Source of the DNA: Corynespora cassiicola
Taxonomy: Eukaryota > Ascomycota > Dothideomycetes > Pleosporales > Corynesporascaceae
Reading direction: 5' to 3'
Length of the DNA stretch: 64,000 bases
NCBI GenBank assembly: GCA_022059125.1
Contig: JAEUWY010000004.1
Coordinates: 4,340,001-4,404,000 of the forward strand
Positions 1-10,631 of this stretch are shown here, in pieces (the stretch's first letter is position 1; each line of letters starts with the position of its first letter). The notes beneath the pieces are model-generated. The model worked only from the letters and a program-made list of their open reading frames with translations, was not told where the DNA came from and ran no database searches. The position numbers and the translations under genes are program-made.

Positions 1-1250
1 CTTCGTGCCATCAGTCGCACCGGGTGGACCCTATAACGCTGTCTCGGCTCGTAATCCTCGCTCTGAACGTGTTGCCCTTGGTACCGACTCCGCAAGACCC
101 AGGCTTTGGCGCTGTCCTGCACGACAGAAATCCGGACTTTCGAAAGTGCGAGGTGCATGGCGGATCCTCGGCGTTATATCCTGCAATCCCAATTCTTGTC
201 CTCTTACAGCACCGACATAAATGCAGTCTGCTGCACGGGTCGACGTCCGGACTAATCGACGGGCGTCCTAGGCACACGCATCCATGCCTGCAAGGCCGTT
301 TTCATTTGGCCAGCCACGCATGTGCAGCTTAGATGAGCAACCCTCCGTACACTGCTGGCCAGCGAACAGTACTGAAGCGGTCAGATTTGTGTAACGCAGG
401 GACCGTGTTCGCCTGTACGCGCATGCGACCCGGGCCATCTTATCTCACTCAGACCCAAACGCCACCAACACCGAGTGCCATGTCTACCAAAACGAGCCTT
501 TGATCCTACCGTATTAGGTATCTGGGCAGATTATCAGGCCTGGAATCAACAGCCGGCAGCACGCCTTCACGACCCTGGCCATCTTTTCCCACGCGATGGG
601 CCGTTTATCCCACCCATTTTGAACCCCACGGGGGGCTTTCTCTTACTAAGAGAACGCCTTCAGGCCGTCTCTGCGCGACGTGGATTCGCAGACGATTACT
701 GTACTTGTAAGAGTACCACGGGTGTGGTGCCAGTAGTCAACCACTAAACACTAGTCTTGACCCCTCAAAACTTATCATGTCCAGATAATGATGACAAAAA
801 TGGAAGGGTGAGCTCCTCCTTGGCTCACTCTGAACTTACGCTCGGCCCGCACCGTTGCTTGCAGTGACGGGACCTCGCTTTAGGCTACGCGGTGAGCTAC
901 GCTAGCTCCATGCCGTGTTCCCTTGGCCGCGTAGCTGATCGTCAACCTTAGTTTTGTCTGTGATGAGACTGCATTTATTCCATCGCATTCGGCGCTAAGC
1001 CCCGTATACGAATCAAGATATCAGGCTTGACGCCGTCATTCAGCGCCGTCATGTCAACGGCTGGTAGGCAACCAATTGCGCCCTCACCACGACAGCTGAG
1101 ACACTCACCGCTTGACTCGGCCGAGTGCTGAGTGATAATTAGCTTGATATTGAGCGCTGGTCGATCTCGCTGCTTCATAATGTCGGCATAGTTCTTTAGT
1201 CCCTGGGACATCTAGGATTCTTTGATTGACCCTTCCACACCAAAGTCACC
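1..1250. other. Intergenic, no supported gene
   Basis: Only short open frames occur here. The longer ones, at 24-332 (+) and 475-747 (+), resemble no family I recognise, and the second opens on GTG rather than ATG. A 78-codon ATG frame at 975-1211 (-) diverges from the regulator downstream but has no recognisable motif. The last stretch before 1251 is presumably the promoter and 5' leader of the Zn2Cys6 gene. Confidence 0.5.
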
Positions 1251-2780
1251 ATGTCTACCACAACTCCCATGGCCGCGCCCAATACCTCGCGGTCCGCCCA
1301 GAGATCAGCATGCGAGCGTTGCCGTTCACACAAACTTCGATGCACCCGGAGAAGTTCGGACGACGCAAACACAACCTGCCTTAGGTGTGCGCGAGCCGGT
1401 TCAGCCTGCATCACTGGAACGCGAGCTCGTTCGGGTCGACCTCGAACCAAGATCAAGACCAATATCCAGGGAGACCCAAATCAGCAACAGTATAGTCCAG
1501 ACGATTGGAGTGACAGTAGCCAGACATGCGATCCGTCGCGCATCTATTCTACCCCTCACTCCTTTTCCGACTTTGGCATCGGCACCTTGGACGTCCAGAG
1601 CGTTGACTCGGAGACACTTGGACTGTACGACTCTCCACAAAGCTACATCGAAGTATCAAATCCAGTGGATCCTAAGAGAGACTTTTCTCTGGTTCAAGAT
1701 GGCACTGCAGAGTTCAAGTTCGAAAGCAGCAACCTAGACGACATAATGTTCACAGACTACCAACCATCACTCGATATTCCATTCAGTCTCCCGACGCCCA
1801 ACCCAGAGCATACATCGGACTTTGAGATCCTCGACCCGATAGACTCTTCACCCTCCCAAAATGAGCAGCTCCGCTCCAACGCCGAACTCTTTACAAAATT
1901 CTGCCAGCTCAACGACAAAATGTACTCGCATCACTACACCCTAGCCACGGACCCGACCCTGGACCTCTTCTCCTCGCCGTCCATTGGCCACCACGACGCA
2001 ACCGGAAAAGCCACAAACGGCTTCAACCTGGGCGACATCCTGACCACGAGCCAAGAGTACCTGCACACTCTCAACGCCATCATCGACAGCGCGCAAGCCC
2101 ACGCCGTGCTGGCGCAGCGCCACCACAGCGACGCCCGCCGCCTCTCCTTTTTCGACCCGGACATGCCCCTGGCCGACAAGTCGCAGCAGCCTGCTTACCA
2201 CCACTCGGTCCCGGCACCACCGACATCGGCCGCGAAGCCGCAGCAGCAGAACGGCATCGACCCCGCTCTGCTCTTCCAGGTCACGACGTGCTACGTCTCC
2301 CTCCTGAGGATATACACGCACATTTTTGCGCGCCTGCTCGCGGTGCTCGATGCGCCCGCTCAGTCTTGCTCGTCCTCGTCCTCCACCTCGCCGTCCTCGA
2401 CAGCGGCGGCGGCGGCGGCGGCGAAGCAAGGCCCCTTCGCCGACGTGCTGCCCAATCTGCAGATTGGCAGCTTCAACCTGTACAACGGGAATCTGCAGCT
2501 CGTCATCCTGGTGCAGGTGCTGCTGCACACGTTTGCCGAGATTGAACGCGTGCTGGGCGTGCCTGGCGAGTTCTCGCTCTGCGGCAGCATGATGGCGGGT
2601 TCCCGAAAGGACAGTGTCATCGGCGTGTTTGGCAGTGTTGGGGGGCTGAATGGGGTGTTCGTTTCCTTGGTGCAGTGCGAGGAGCGGAGAGGGGGAGGGG
2701 GTGGGGGTGGGGTGGGGAGGCTCAAGGAGCTGATTGGAGCGGCGAAGAAGAAGTTGGGGCCCGGGGCGGCGCTGATGTAA
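1251..2780 (+). CDS. Zn2Cys6 (AflR-type) transcription factor
   Basis: This is a 509-residue uninterrupted frame starting at a true ATG. Residues 21-53 form a canonical fungal binuclear zinc cluster, C-x2-C-x6-C-x11-C-x2-C-x6-C (Cys 21, 24, 31, 43, 46, 53), followed by a basic linker. The rest is Ser/Pro/Gln-rich. The C-terminal half (around residues 210-500) has the look of the aflatoxin-regulatory-protein domain that accompanies AflR-like zinc clusters. Such proteins are nuclear DNA-binding activators, usually of one metabolic pathway. Poly-Ala and poly-Gly runs near the C-terminus come from GC-rich repeats. It ends 243 bp from the stop of the convergent tyrosinase gene, so pigment or phenol oxidation is a possible target, but that is inference. 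The zinc cluster is certain; the C-terminal domain assignment is less so. Confidence 0.88.
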   Translation: MSTTTPMAAPNTSRSAQRSACERCRSHKLRCTRRSSDDANTTCLRCARAGSACITGTRARSGRPRTKIKTNIQGDPNQQQYSPDDWSDSSQTCDPSRIYSTPHSFSDFGIGTLDVQSVDSETLGLYDSPQSYIEVSNPVDPKRDFSLVQDGTAEFKFESSNLDDIMFTDYQPSLDIPFSLPTPNPEHTSDFEILDPIDSSPSQNEQLRSNAELFTKFCQLNDKMYSHHYTLATDPTLDLFSSPSIGHHDATGKATNGFNLGDILTTSQEYLHTLNAIIDSAQAHAVLAQRHHSDARRLSFFDPDMPLADKSQQPAYHHSVPAPPTSAAKPQQQNGIDPALLFQVTTCYVSLLRIYTHIFARLLAVLDAPAQSCSSSSSTSPSSTAAAAAAAKQGPFADVLPNLQIGSFNLYNGNLQLVILVQVLLHTFAEIERVLGVPGEFSLCGSMMAGSRKDSVIGVFGSVGGLNGVFVSLVQCEERRGGGGGGGVGRLKELIGAAKKKLGPGAALM

Positions 2781-3023
2781 GATATTAGGGTTCTTTCTTG
2801 ACGTTTCTTCTTATCTTTCAGGATATGGGAGGCTTAGTGAGAGACTAGAAGGTAAGCTTTCTACCCATGGTAGAGTGCAAGTTTCTCACGATTGGAGTTT
2901 GTGGTGCATCATGGGTGGGATGGTCGGACCGGGACGGAATAGAGGGGGAATATCATGATAGATGGAGACGATTCAGTCAGCTCCGAACAATAAACTCCCA
3001 TGTGCCACTAATTGGCACATGGC

Positions 3024-4470
3024 TTATTCATATACATAGCAGAATGGTCCTCCAACTGTGCTGACCAGATCCTTGATCTTGTATGCCTTTCCGTCCACAT
3101 TCAATACTTCAAGGTCAATGTCATCTTCAAGAGTTGCTGCTTTGCCGCCTCCCATCATCGATGTGCCTCCTGAAATAACTTGCTGGCGATTAGCATAGTC
3201 TTGCGTCTGCCAGATGTGCCATGTGCGGTCGATCATGCTGTGGTGCAACCAGAAAGCCGGGTCACCGGGCGAGACATAAAAGTCTAGGACTGCAGTTTAG
3301 CAATTACTCTATAAGGTAGGAGAGTGGCTTTGATAGCCGGACTTACCGGATCCAGGATCGCCACTAATGGTGAAGTGGCCACCGACGTGAACTCCATTTT
3401 GAGCCTGCATTTGATTCTGAAAGGCTCCAACCTCCTTTGAATCGGTGATTAGAGCCGCAATCTTGGCAGTTGTACAATCGCGTTGGCTAAGGTAGTTTGA
3501 AAGGTCGCGCTTGATGCAACGGGGGTTGTATCCTAGACCGTTAGTCTGAGGATTTCTCGGCGGCGTAGTGTCTGCCATGGCCGCCATCGGTCTATTCTGA
3601 GTTAGCGCTAAGGATCTGATGAAATCCCAGAAAGGGAAATGACCACCAACCCAAGATTAACAGTCATGTTCTTGAATGGTCCCTTTTCTATGCAGCCGCC
3701 CCCTTCGCCGGCAGGTTTTATACCGTTGCTTCGGTGGGCGACTTTTGCGCCTTGCCCGCTCATGCTTGTATCGCTTCCGTCGAAGATTGGCGAAGTCTCG
3801 GGACTCGAGGCCCATCTGCCCCAGTCCCAGTACTAGTGGCTGGTATCAGCATGCTTTATTTGGTCATATCCTACACATGGATGCTTACTGGCTGAGTTCC
3901 AGTGTACCCGCATTCGTTTCGTAACGCCTGTTCGTAGGCCCAAGTAAAGTACCGGTGCCATGACAAGAAGTTTCCCTGTGCCTGTCATTACTTGGGTCTC
4001 GCAAAGGGACTACACATTACTCACAGTTCCGTGGATCGTGAGCGAATTCTTGATATGGATTGCCACGAAATCATCGTAGCGCGTCTTAGCTCCAGGGTAC
4101 TGCGCTGTGGGTAGTTTTGATGGTTTTTGCGTAATGCCTTTGCAGGTCAGTCTGATGCTTGACTAGTATAAAAAAGCAGCACATACATAGAACAGCAGCA
4201 ATGTAGGCCCTTTTTTCCGTTGCAGTGATATCGCCCCTATAACTATGTAAGCACCATTCGTAATGGAGTGGTCGAAAACATCTGTTACCATTCCCTCCGC
4301 ACTCGAAGTTTGTTCTTTGTGCATGTCGCCGATTTCGCAATCTGAGCATCAACAGCAGCTCGTCCCTTGGTCTGGAGATCGCCAACCGCGTCCGCGGCGC
4401 ACAATACAGCGAGGAAAAGACTTGCAATCAATAGGATATACAAACCCCTAGAAAATTCGAGTCCAACCAT
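3024..4470 (-). CDS. Secreted tyrosinase (type 3 copper oxidase)
   Basis: Seven exons join in frame into 374 residues: 4470-4289, 4236-4187, 4137-4025, 3975-3889, 3832-3651, 3591-3347, 3289-3024. All six introns are GT-AG and 49-59 nt. The ATG at 4470 gives a hydrophobic signal peptide (about residues 1-27) ending in an Ala-rich cleavage region. CuA histidines are H105, H113 and H122 (the last in SWHRYF). CuB has the H273-x3-H277 pair plus H302/H303 in the DPAFWLHH motif. Conserved short-tyrosinase segments YPGAKTRYDDF and NGLGYNPRC are present. The family oxidises mono- and diphenols to quinones, in melanin-like pigment formation or phenol detoxification. The protein is the short form without a long C-terminal cap. 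Despite AT-rich, decayed surroundings every exon is open, so the gene looks intact. Confidence 0.9.
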
Positions 4471-6383
4471 CGCGAAAGGATGGTACAAATCACTGACTCA
4501 GCCTTGCCTATGCGGAGATGCTGTTGGGGAAGACATTCCCCAAACTTATACCGTGCCGACATTCGGTCAGGGATCATGTTACCCAGAACTCCGCAGTTGG
4601 GCATTTGGACTACAGTATAGCAAGTCAGCAAGTCGGCACGTTACATTGCTAGATTTTTATATGACAATGCAATCAACGATCGCGAGAAATTTTCTGAAGG
4701 CCACGGGTACATGCTGAACATGGCCTTGTGATAGGACCGGCAGATGAGGGACAATATACACTTCGATGAAACCTGTGGGGTAGTGGTTTGGGGTAATGTG
4801 AAAAAAGACAAACGTTCTGACTCCAGTAATTTGTTGGCATGTTCATACTACGAGGGGCTTGTTGGAGAAAGCAAGGGTTTCGGGGAAGCATCCGTTAGAT
4901 TTGCGTCCCAAGACCTCACACCGGCAAGTATGAGAGGAATTGAACGGTGAAATTTGGCTGACTATTATGGGAAAGCTCATTAGTTTGGGAAAGGCACCTG
5001 ATTTTGGTGGTGCCAAGTCGCCCAGGAATCCTTTAGTCATAAAGGCCAATGCTGTGCCGTCTCGAATATGTGCTTAATTATGGGCTGTGCAATAATTGGT
5101 GGCCTAATTCCACCTCCGAATCGTTCTTGATCCTATGACTTGGTGTAGTAATTGGATCTGAGAGACTTGAGGCTGAATTCATGCACTTCAAGGATACATC
5201 AGTTTTGTGTACCGTGATTCGATGAATTTTGAGATTCAAAATGTGTATTCAGACATCGCTTTGAAGCCGGTTGCTATGTGTGAAGAACATATTGAATCGT
5301 AGTGTAAATTAGAATCGAAGTTTTGTTGTGTGACAATAAAGTTAGGCTTGAGCTATCGTGAATATCGTGTGTAAAGGGCCGTAGCCAGCGTGATCTCCCA
5401 AAGCTTAATATCGACAATATGCAATATATTCTGCCGGCAGAAACGCTCGTTTAGTTTCTCTGTTGCCGAATGCAAGTAACACACTTTGAGGGTTGAATAC
5501 GAGGTGCTCACACCCTCTTGGTTTGACCTTGAGTGTGCTCAAATTGAGTGCCCTGCGAGTCGCAGAGGCACGTTGAATGTAAAGTGCGACGATCTTCAAG
5601 TATGCTGAGCCCAGGTCGAGCCATTTTGTAATTTGACTGAGCTGCGTTACATGCGGTAGAATAGACTCTTTGAAAAGCCGTCGCAATTTATTTTCAATTT
5701 TTTAGATAGCCGATGCAAGATCTTGCGGGGCGATATTGCTCAGCAGAAGTGGAAACTGGTACGAGGGTTGTGTGCGACAGAGGTGCTTGGCAGCTGAGAA
5801 TCCAAAGGTCTTCATGGGTGGTAGCTACGTGCCTGTAACTTGGTTAAAGGCCGTTTCCGGTTAAGCGCAGCGATCACTGGAAGTCGTCTACAGTCCGTTC
5901 CCCGGCTCGAATGTCTAGCGTTTTTAGCAGCCACGTAGTGCTCTGTCAGCTCCATAATCAATTCTCCCGAGCCAAAATGGCTATCTTGCGCTAGGCATCC
6001 GAGCTGAGGGAGGAATATACTTGAAAATTCTGCACACCCTTCCGGGACAGGCAAATCAATGCAGGAAAGCACAGTTCAGAATCGACATTGGGCATTTTGC
6101 CACTACGCTTACAACTTACACTTCGTTTTTCTTCGTACCCCCCCCACCCCCCCAAATCACAGATGTAAGTCCAGCAGTGTCTTCTGTCATCTCTATCCTT
6201 ACATGCTGTTGGTATACATTTTGGGCATTAAGTCCCGATAGCGTTACGGTCAGATTCTCTATCACAGTCAATGACTCTAGTTCCTCATTCTAGACCCAAA
6301 AATACTTACTCTGACCAAGGAACAAGCCTTCCATTAGGCTAGACGCTAATCCAAAAATGTTTCGTTTACAGTTCATACGCACA
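4471..6383. other. AT-rich intergenic tract with a dispersed repeat
   Basis: This stretch holds the tyrosinase promoter and a long AT-rich, gene-free tract. Short open frames on both strands show no recognisable motif and most lack an ATG. The only structure I can support is a copy of a dispersed repeat at 5935-6008, described separately. Confidence 0.45.
5935..6008 (-). repeat. Dispersed ~75-bp repeat, copy 1
   Basis: On the minus strand this segment aligns with 26641-26711 on the plus strand. Shared blocks include CTCGGATG, CTAGCGCAA, TTGATT.TGGAGC and GACAGAGCACTA. Most mismatches are transitions. The two copies are 20 kb apart in unrelated contexts, so this is a dispersed element fragment, not gene homology. 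Its class (solo LTR, MITE or other) cannot be told from two short copies. Confidence 0.6.
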
Positions 6384-7315
6384 TCATCGCCCAGAATGGC
6401 CATAGTAAGCGTTACTCGGCAGTTCCAGAGGAGCTTGACCCTGCGCTTGGGCCTGCCCAGCCGACATCTCGTAGTTTGCTACGCCTTCGCTGTACATTTC
6501 GGGTTTGACAAATGCGCTCTGGTAAGATATTTCGTACTGCATTTTGTGCTGCATTTCCTCGATTTTCGTGGGTGTCGGCTGCCTCGAGCGACGCTTTCGC
6601 CATAGGAATAGTCCTCCAACCACGATGGGAATAATGGTGATGATGGCAGAGGCTGCTTTAGAGAGGCCGTTGCTGTTCCCGCTTTGATCGTCGGGGCTCG
6701 TTGGTGCTGGTGATGGGCTACCAGTATGAGATGGTGTAGAGGTCAAAGTCAGGCTGGGGAGCTAATAGTGTGAGAACTTGTTGCCTGATGTTCCCTTGCA
6801 GGCTTACATTGATGGTGTGGTAATCCTCGTCTGTGAGGTTGGCTTCAGACTGAGAAATCCACCGCTGACCATCCTGCGGGGGAGTAATGTTCGAACTCAT
6901 GGCTGAACCAGTCCCGGTAGCGCGTCCCATGGTACCACGAAGTTCCGTTAGCCTTTTTGGACATGTGGACTAGGCAGCCATCTTGTCAGCAGTTGCTCGA
7001 GCAGTTGATTACTTGCATACTCACAAGTTCCATCGCCTTATGGTTTAAAGACCAAAATATTGCATCGTCAGCGACAGAGGCATTTGCCATCATAGGTTGC
7101 GTTTGCCCTGGTGTCTTTTCATTCGGCTACTATCTTGTGCCCAGATATGCATTGTGTCCCGCTTTCTTCGTCCTCAGGACACAATAAGTGTCATTGATGG
7201 CGCTATGATGAGGAACATGGTGTTCTTGGTGAGCAATTTTCAGTGGTTCGTGGGGGTCAACAACCAAACTTGAAGCTCTCAACCTCAATGGCATGAGAAG
7301 GGACAAAATGCCCAT
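6384..7315 (-). CDS. Putative single-pass membrane protein, unknown function
   Basis: The two 3' exons are well supported. One ends at a GTAAGC donor near 6813, the intron ends at a TTAG acceptor near 6765, and the last exon runs on to 6384. The last exon encodes a Ser/Thr/Pro-rich stalk, one membrane span (an AIITIIPIVVGGLFLW-type segment), a stop-transfer WRKRRS and a cytoplasmic tail of about 60 residues. Upstream, a consensus GTGAGT donor, CTGAC branch and CCTAG acceptor (about 7028-6972) join a further exon in frame. The 5' part is uncertain. I propose ATG 7315 with a weak donor at about 7180, which gives a hydrophobic N-terminus and closes the frame. N-glycosylation motifs in the predicted ectodomain fit a surface protein. 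I do not recognise the ectodomain. It could also be a decaying gene. Confidence 0.42.
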
Positions 7316-8349
7316 TAATGGCGTTAATCCGCCACCTTTTCCTTTCTTCGAAATCTTCTGTTCTGTTGAAGGAAACCTCTCCAAAGTGTTGGTTGGCGGG
7401 ATTCAGAGGTGTCCCTATCAGCGGATTCTCAGTGTTTTCATTGACGTGTAGGTAATACCATTAGTATGGATTGAGGCTTATATTGGTCATCTGAACGGAC
7501 ATGATGTGCTAACCGTGGTTACGATCTCTTTAGGTTCGACGTGAACCAAAACGTAGGTCGTTGTTTAGGCAGGCGACTCTAGTTTTGTATTCACATAGAA
7601 ATTTTTGGTCCCCATCGTCAGGCCTCCGAGAACAGATCGAGCAGCGCTAACCATACGAAAAAACAGCGGAAGATATATGGGAACAAAGTGTTCTCACACA
7701 AATTACATTTCTGTTTTGAGACATGAATTACACAAGCGTATAACGTGAGCTATGAGTTTCAATTTGAGCCGTGGTTGAGAAACACTAAGCTCGCCACGAG
7801 CCACCGTGATTGTGCCTGATTTTGTCCTTGAGCAGCTTGAGCAATGCCTGATTTGAGGCTCAAACAACTCACAGGGTTGCGGAAATCACAAGACTGATCC
7901 CATTTTCGGACCTGGTTTGGTAATAATTTCCCTTAACTCAAGCTTCCCACAAGCCGCTTGAGACAGTCGGCTATCATAGTTCCAGCTAAGGATAGGGACT
8001 ATGCACAATGTCTATACGTGAGCTTCGTAACGACAGACCGTGCAATATAATTGTTGGAGCAGAGTGTGATGAGTTTTGAAAATCATTATAAATCACGTCT
8101 TAAACTATCCGGAATGCATATAGTGCCTCTAATCTCACTAGTCGAGACTTGAAAAAATAATCGTCAAAGGTGTTGTGGTGTTCCACGGTTCATGGCCCAA
8201 CACACAAATGTGCTGAGACATCTAAAAGGCCACTGAGTATGCTGTCAGTTTTAATTGGTCTGCAAGAGAAAAGTTGCAGGGTGACTTTTTTCCCAGAAAA
8301 CTTTCCTTTTCTACTCTACAACTACTGCCAAGGAAGCTTCTAGCTTAGA
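7316..8349. other. AT-rich intergenic tract, no gene seen
   Basis: About 1 kb of AT-rich sequence without a credible coding frame on either strand. Near 7330-7470 the minus strand has a stretch of about 60 open codons that looks protein-like, but it has no start codon and no matching splice signals, so it is not annotated as coding. Confidence 0.4.
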
Positions 8350-9963
8350 ATGACCAAGAGACACAATCAAATCGCCTTTCCCTGGCTCTAAATGCCTGCA
8401 GATATCCGTCTTTTGATCCTCGACGAAATTTCAGGCCAAGAACATGGTGGCTGGGCTCAGTGCGCAGCCGTCTGCAAAGAATGGCAGGCAGTTCTTGAAC
8501 CCAAAAATTTCTTCCAACTAGCATTGCAGCCATCCTGTCTAGACGGACTGGAAACTCTCGTTATCCGACAAAGGCATCTTGTCCAGCACATCTGTCTCAA
8601 TATCGACCTTCCTCGATACACCTGTCCCACTTGTAAACGAAGGGCCCCCTTTTCCAGTAGTAGGTCTACCATTTTTAGGAGGGCTATCCTAAGGCTCTTT
8701 TCTATCCTGAGTACCTGGCAGTCTACAGATCGGCTGACACTCGAGCTGAACGCATCTTCACCGAGTGACTCACAACATTGGTTCAAGAACTACTTTTTTG
8801 GGACCCGGACATGAAGACACAAGAGACTGGACCCAACAGGAGAAAGCTGTCAGATGGAACGACTCAAAGCATGGCTGGGTTGATGGTCAGCAGGTTAAGA
8901 CTCCCAATCCGCCCGCTATTTTGCGCCTCTTCTCTCCGCTCTGCTTGAACGTCCCCCAAACTCTCCCTGTCGTTCATGCCGTTACAGGCTTCTGTATACG
9001 TCGACAATTTCGACATGAGCTTTCCCCCCCAGAATTAAAGGCCTTGTGGGAGAAACTCCCTCGGCTAGAAAGTATAGTCTACGAGCTGTGGCGTTACCGG
9101 CGACAGCCCTACCAGATTGTATGTCCAAATGGTACGTTCAACCCTATATCATATTTTGGCATACGCTTTTGTGTTTATACAAGTAGAGGGATTGAGTGTT
9201 TTATATTGGATACTTGATGTAAAATGAACAAAACCCCCCTCTTACATCAAACGCGTATTAGATTTCCTTCTGATATCTTCATAGAACTAGCCCACTTAAT
9301 CCAGTACTGTGTTCCAAAACACGCCAAAAGAGTATCTTCAAGGACTTCAGCATCCAACTTGCACTGGCACTAAACAACGCTATGCCGCATGTTAGCCTAG
9401 ATATTGAAACCATCTCAGCTATAGATCTTAAGCTAGCCCAAGCATTTATCGCCAAAAGTCACCATCTGGAACACCTTTCTATTTCATACATGATCGACGC
9501 CCAGAAGTTTTTCATCGCATGCCAGCAGTTGCCATGCACCTAGAATCTCCTGCAGTAACTGTCACTCACATCATCCACACTGGCCTGGAAAGCTCCTCAT
9601 CAAAATGTTTATACACTGTTACGAAACGCCAGTTCGATTGCGCTGAAGATGCCGCACCTCAAAATCATGGTGCTCTGGAACAGTGAACCGGGACAAGCCT
9701 GTGCGGTAATTTATCAGCGAAATACTGCAAGTACAATGGCTACACTTACCTGGCGTGGTACATGGGATCTTGAGCTCAGTGATGATGTGGTTGAGTCCTG
9801 GAAGAAGGTTGCCCCTGGTCCCTGCTACCTACGGTTGGAGAAGGAAGCATTACGCGACGTGGATATCAGGTCCCATGGCGATGCAATTCACCATCTGCGC
9901 TTGCCGGATGGAGTTGTTGGTTCAGAATCACTATTTCAAATACGTCACGAGGGAATGATGTAA
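8350..9963 (+). pseudogene. F-box / DUF6546-type protein, broken
   Basis: Three open segments belong to one fungal protein family: an F-box-like N-terminus (MPADIRLLILDEI at 8392), a middle part (about 8800-9130) with a HGWVDGQQV-like motif and an LPRLESIVYELWR segment, and a C-terminal part (about 9640-9963) with MVLWNSEPGQA and SHGDAI-type motifs. F-box proteins act as substrate adaptors of SCF ubiquitin ligases; DUF6546 itself has no known function. The segments are out of frame. A one-base change in a T6 run near 8790 explains the first break, a second break lies near 9330, and an in-frame TAG follows at about 9541. Even the start is separated from an upstream ATG (8350) by a single TAA just before 8392. 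A GTACGT at about 9131 might open an intron, but no splicing I tried restores the whole frame. Decayed gene most likely; sequencing error in the T6 run is possible for one break. Confidence 0.72.
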
Positions 9964-10631
9964 GATCCGAGCTTAAGCGACCATAATTAAGCATGAGTTA
10001 ACCGTGAGCAAGCATGAGTAGAGCGCGATTTGAGGTGGTACAAGTGTGAGTTCACAAGCTGAGGTTGAGCCGGATGTTCTTTTGCTGAGTCAAGATGGTC
10101 GTATCAAGGAACCAAGTTGGGACGTAGTTGATCACTTTGTCGCCATAATAGCAAGGTAGGATCGACTACTGCACTTACGGTTATAGTTGAGTCCGGGGCA
10201 ACGCAAGGGAGAGAAGCGATTGGAGGGGGGGTGTAAGACTCAGCCTCTTTGGCTTGCTCCAAGTCGTTTCATCAGGAAACACAATCTGGCTACAATTTAC
10301 ATGAGACCATGACATGACACTTTACTTCCCGTCGGCGTTCACGCATTCCAGTGAGGCGTCCATGACAATGAACCTCTTTCAAGCCTACAGTCGTCAGCGA
10401 GCCCTGGGAATAGGGCCGCCAAGCCATGCTTCGCTGAACATCCAGACGGGGCGTAATGGAACGTCTCACATATTGCATCCCACTGCACCGTGCCCAAGAG
10501 TGGCAATTTGTTGCTTCAAGGTAAGAGTGGACTTTTATTCCCGATAAAGTGGCACAGCTCAAAGAATTGGGACTAAGTGAAAGGCCATGAAATATGATTG
10601 CAAACGTGGTATCTGGCAACTGGCGACTATC
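9964..10631. other. Intergenic, no supported gene
   Basis: This lies between the F-box pseudogene and the 3' end of NOC3. Open frames at 10290-10619 (-) and 10314-10547 (+) have no recognisable features. The NOC3 3' UTR must fall within it. A GTAAGA directly after the last NOC3 codons could open an unproven extra 3' intron. Confidence 0.45.

Noticed and set aside
475..747. Open frame of 90 codons before the Zn2Cys6 gene
   Set aside because: It begins on GTG, has no motif or splice context, and the nearest ATG (480) opens a frame of only seven codons.
975..1211. 78-codon ATG frame divergent from the Zn2Cys6 gene
   Set aside because: No domain, signal peptide or family resemblance; length within chance expectation.
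6880..6970. Alternative frame of the membrane-protein exon with a Trp/Tyr-rich, protein-like reading
   Set aside because: It meets a stop at once on both sides, while the GTGAGT...CCTAG intron puts the other frame in continuity with the membrane span. Kept only as a finding.
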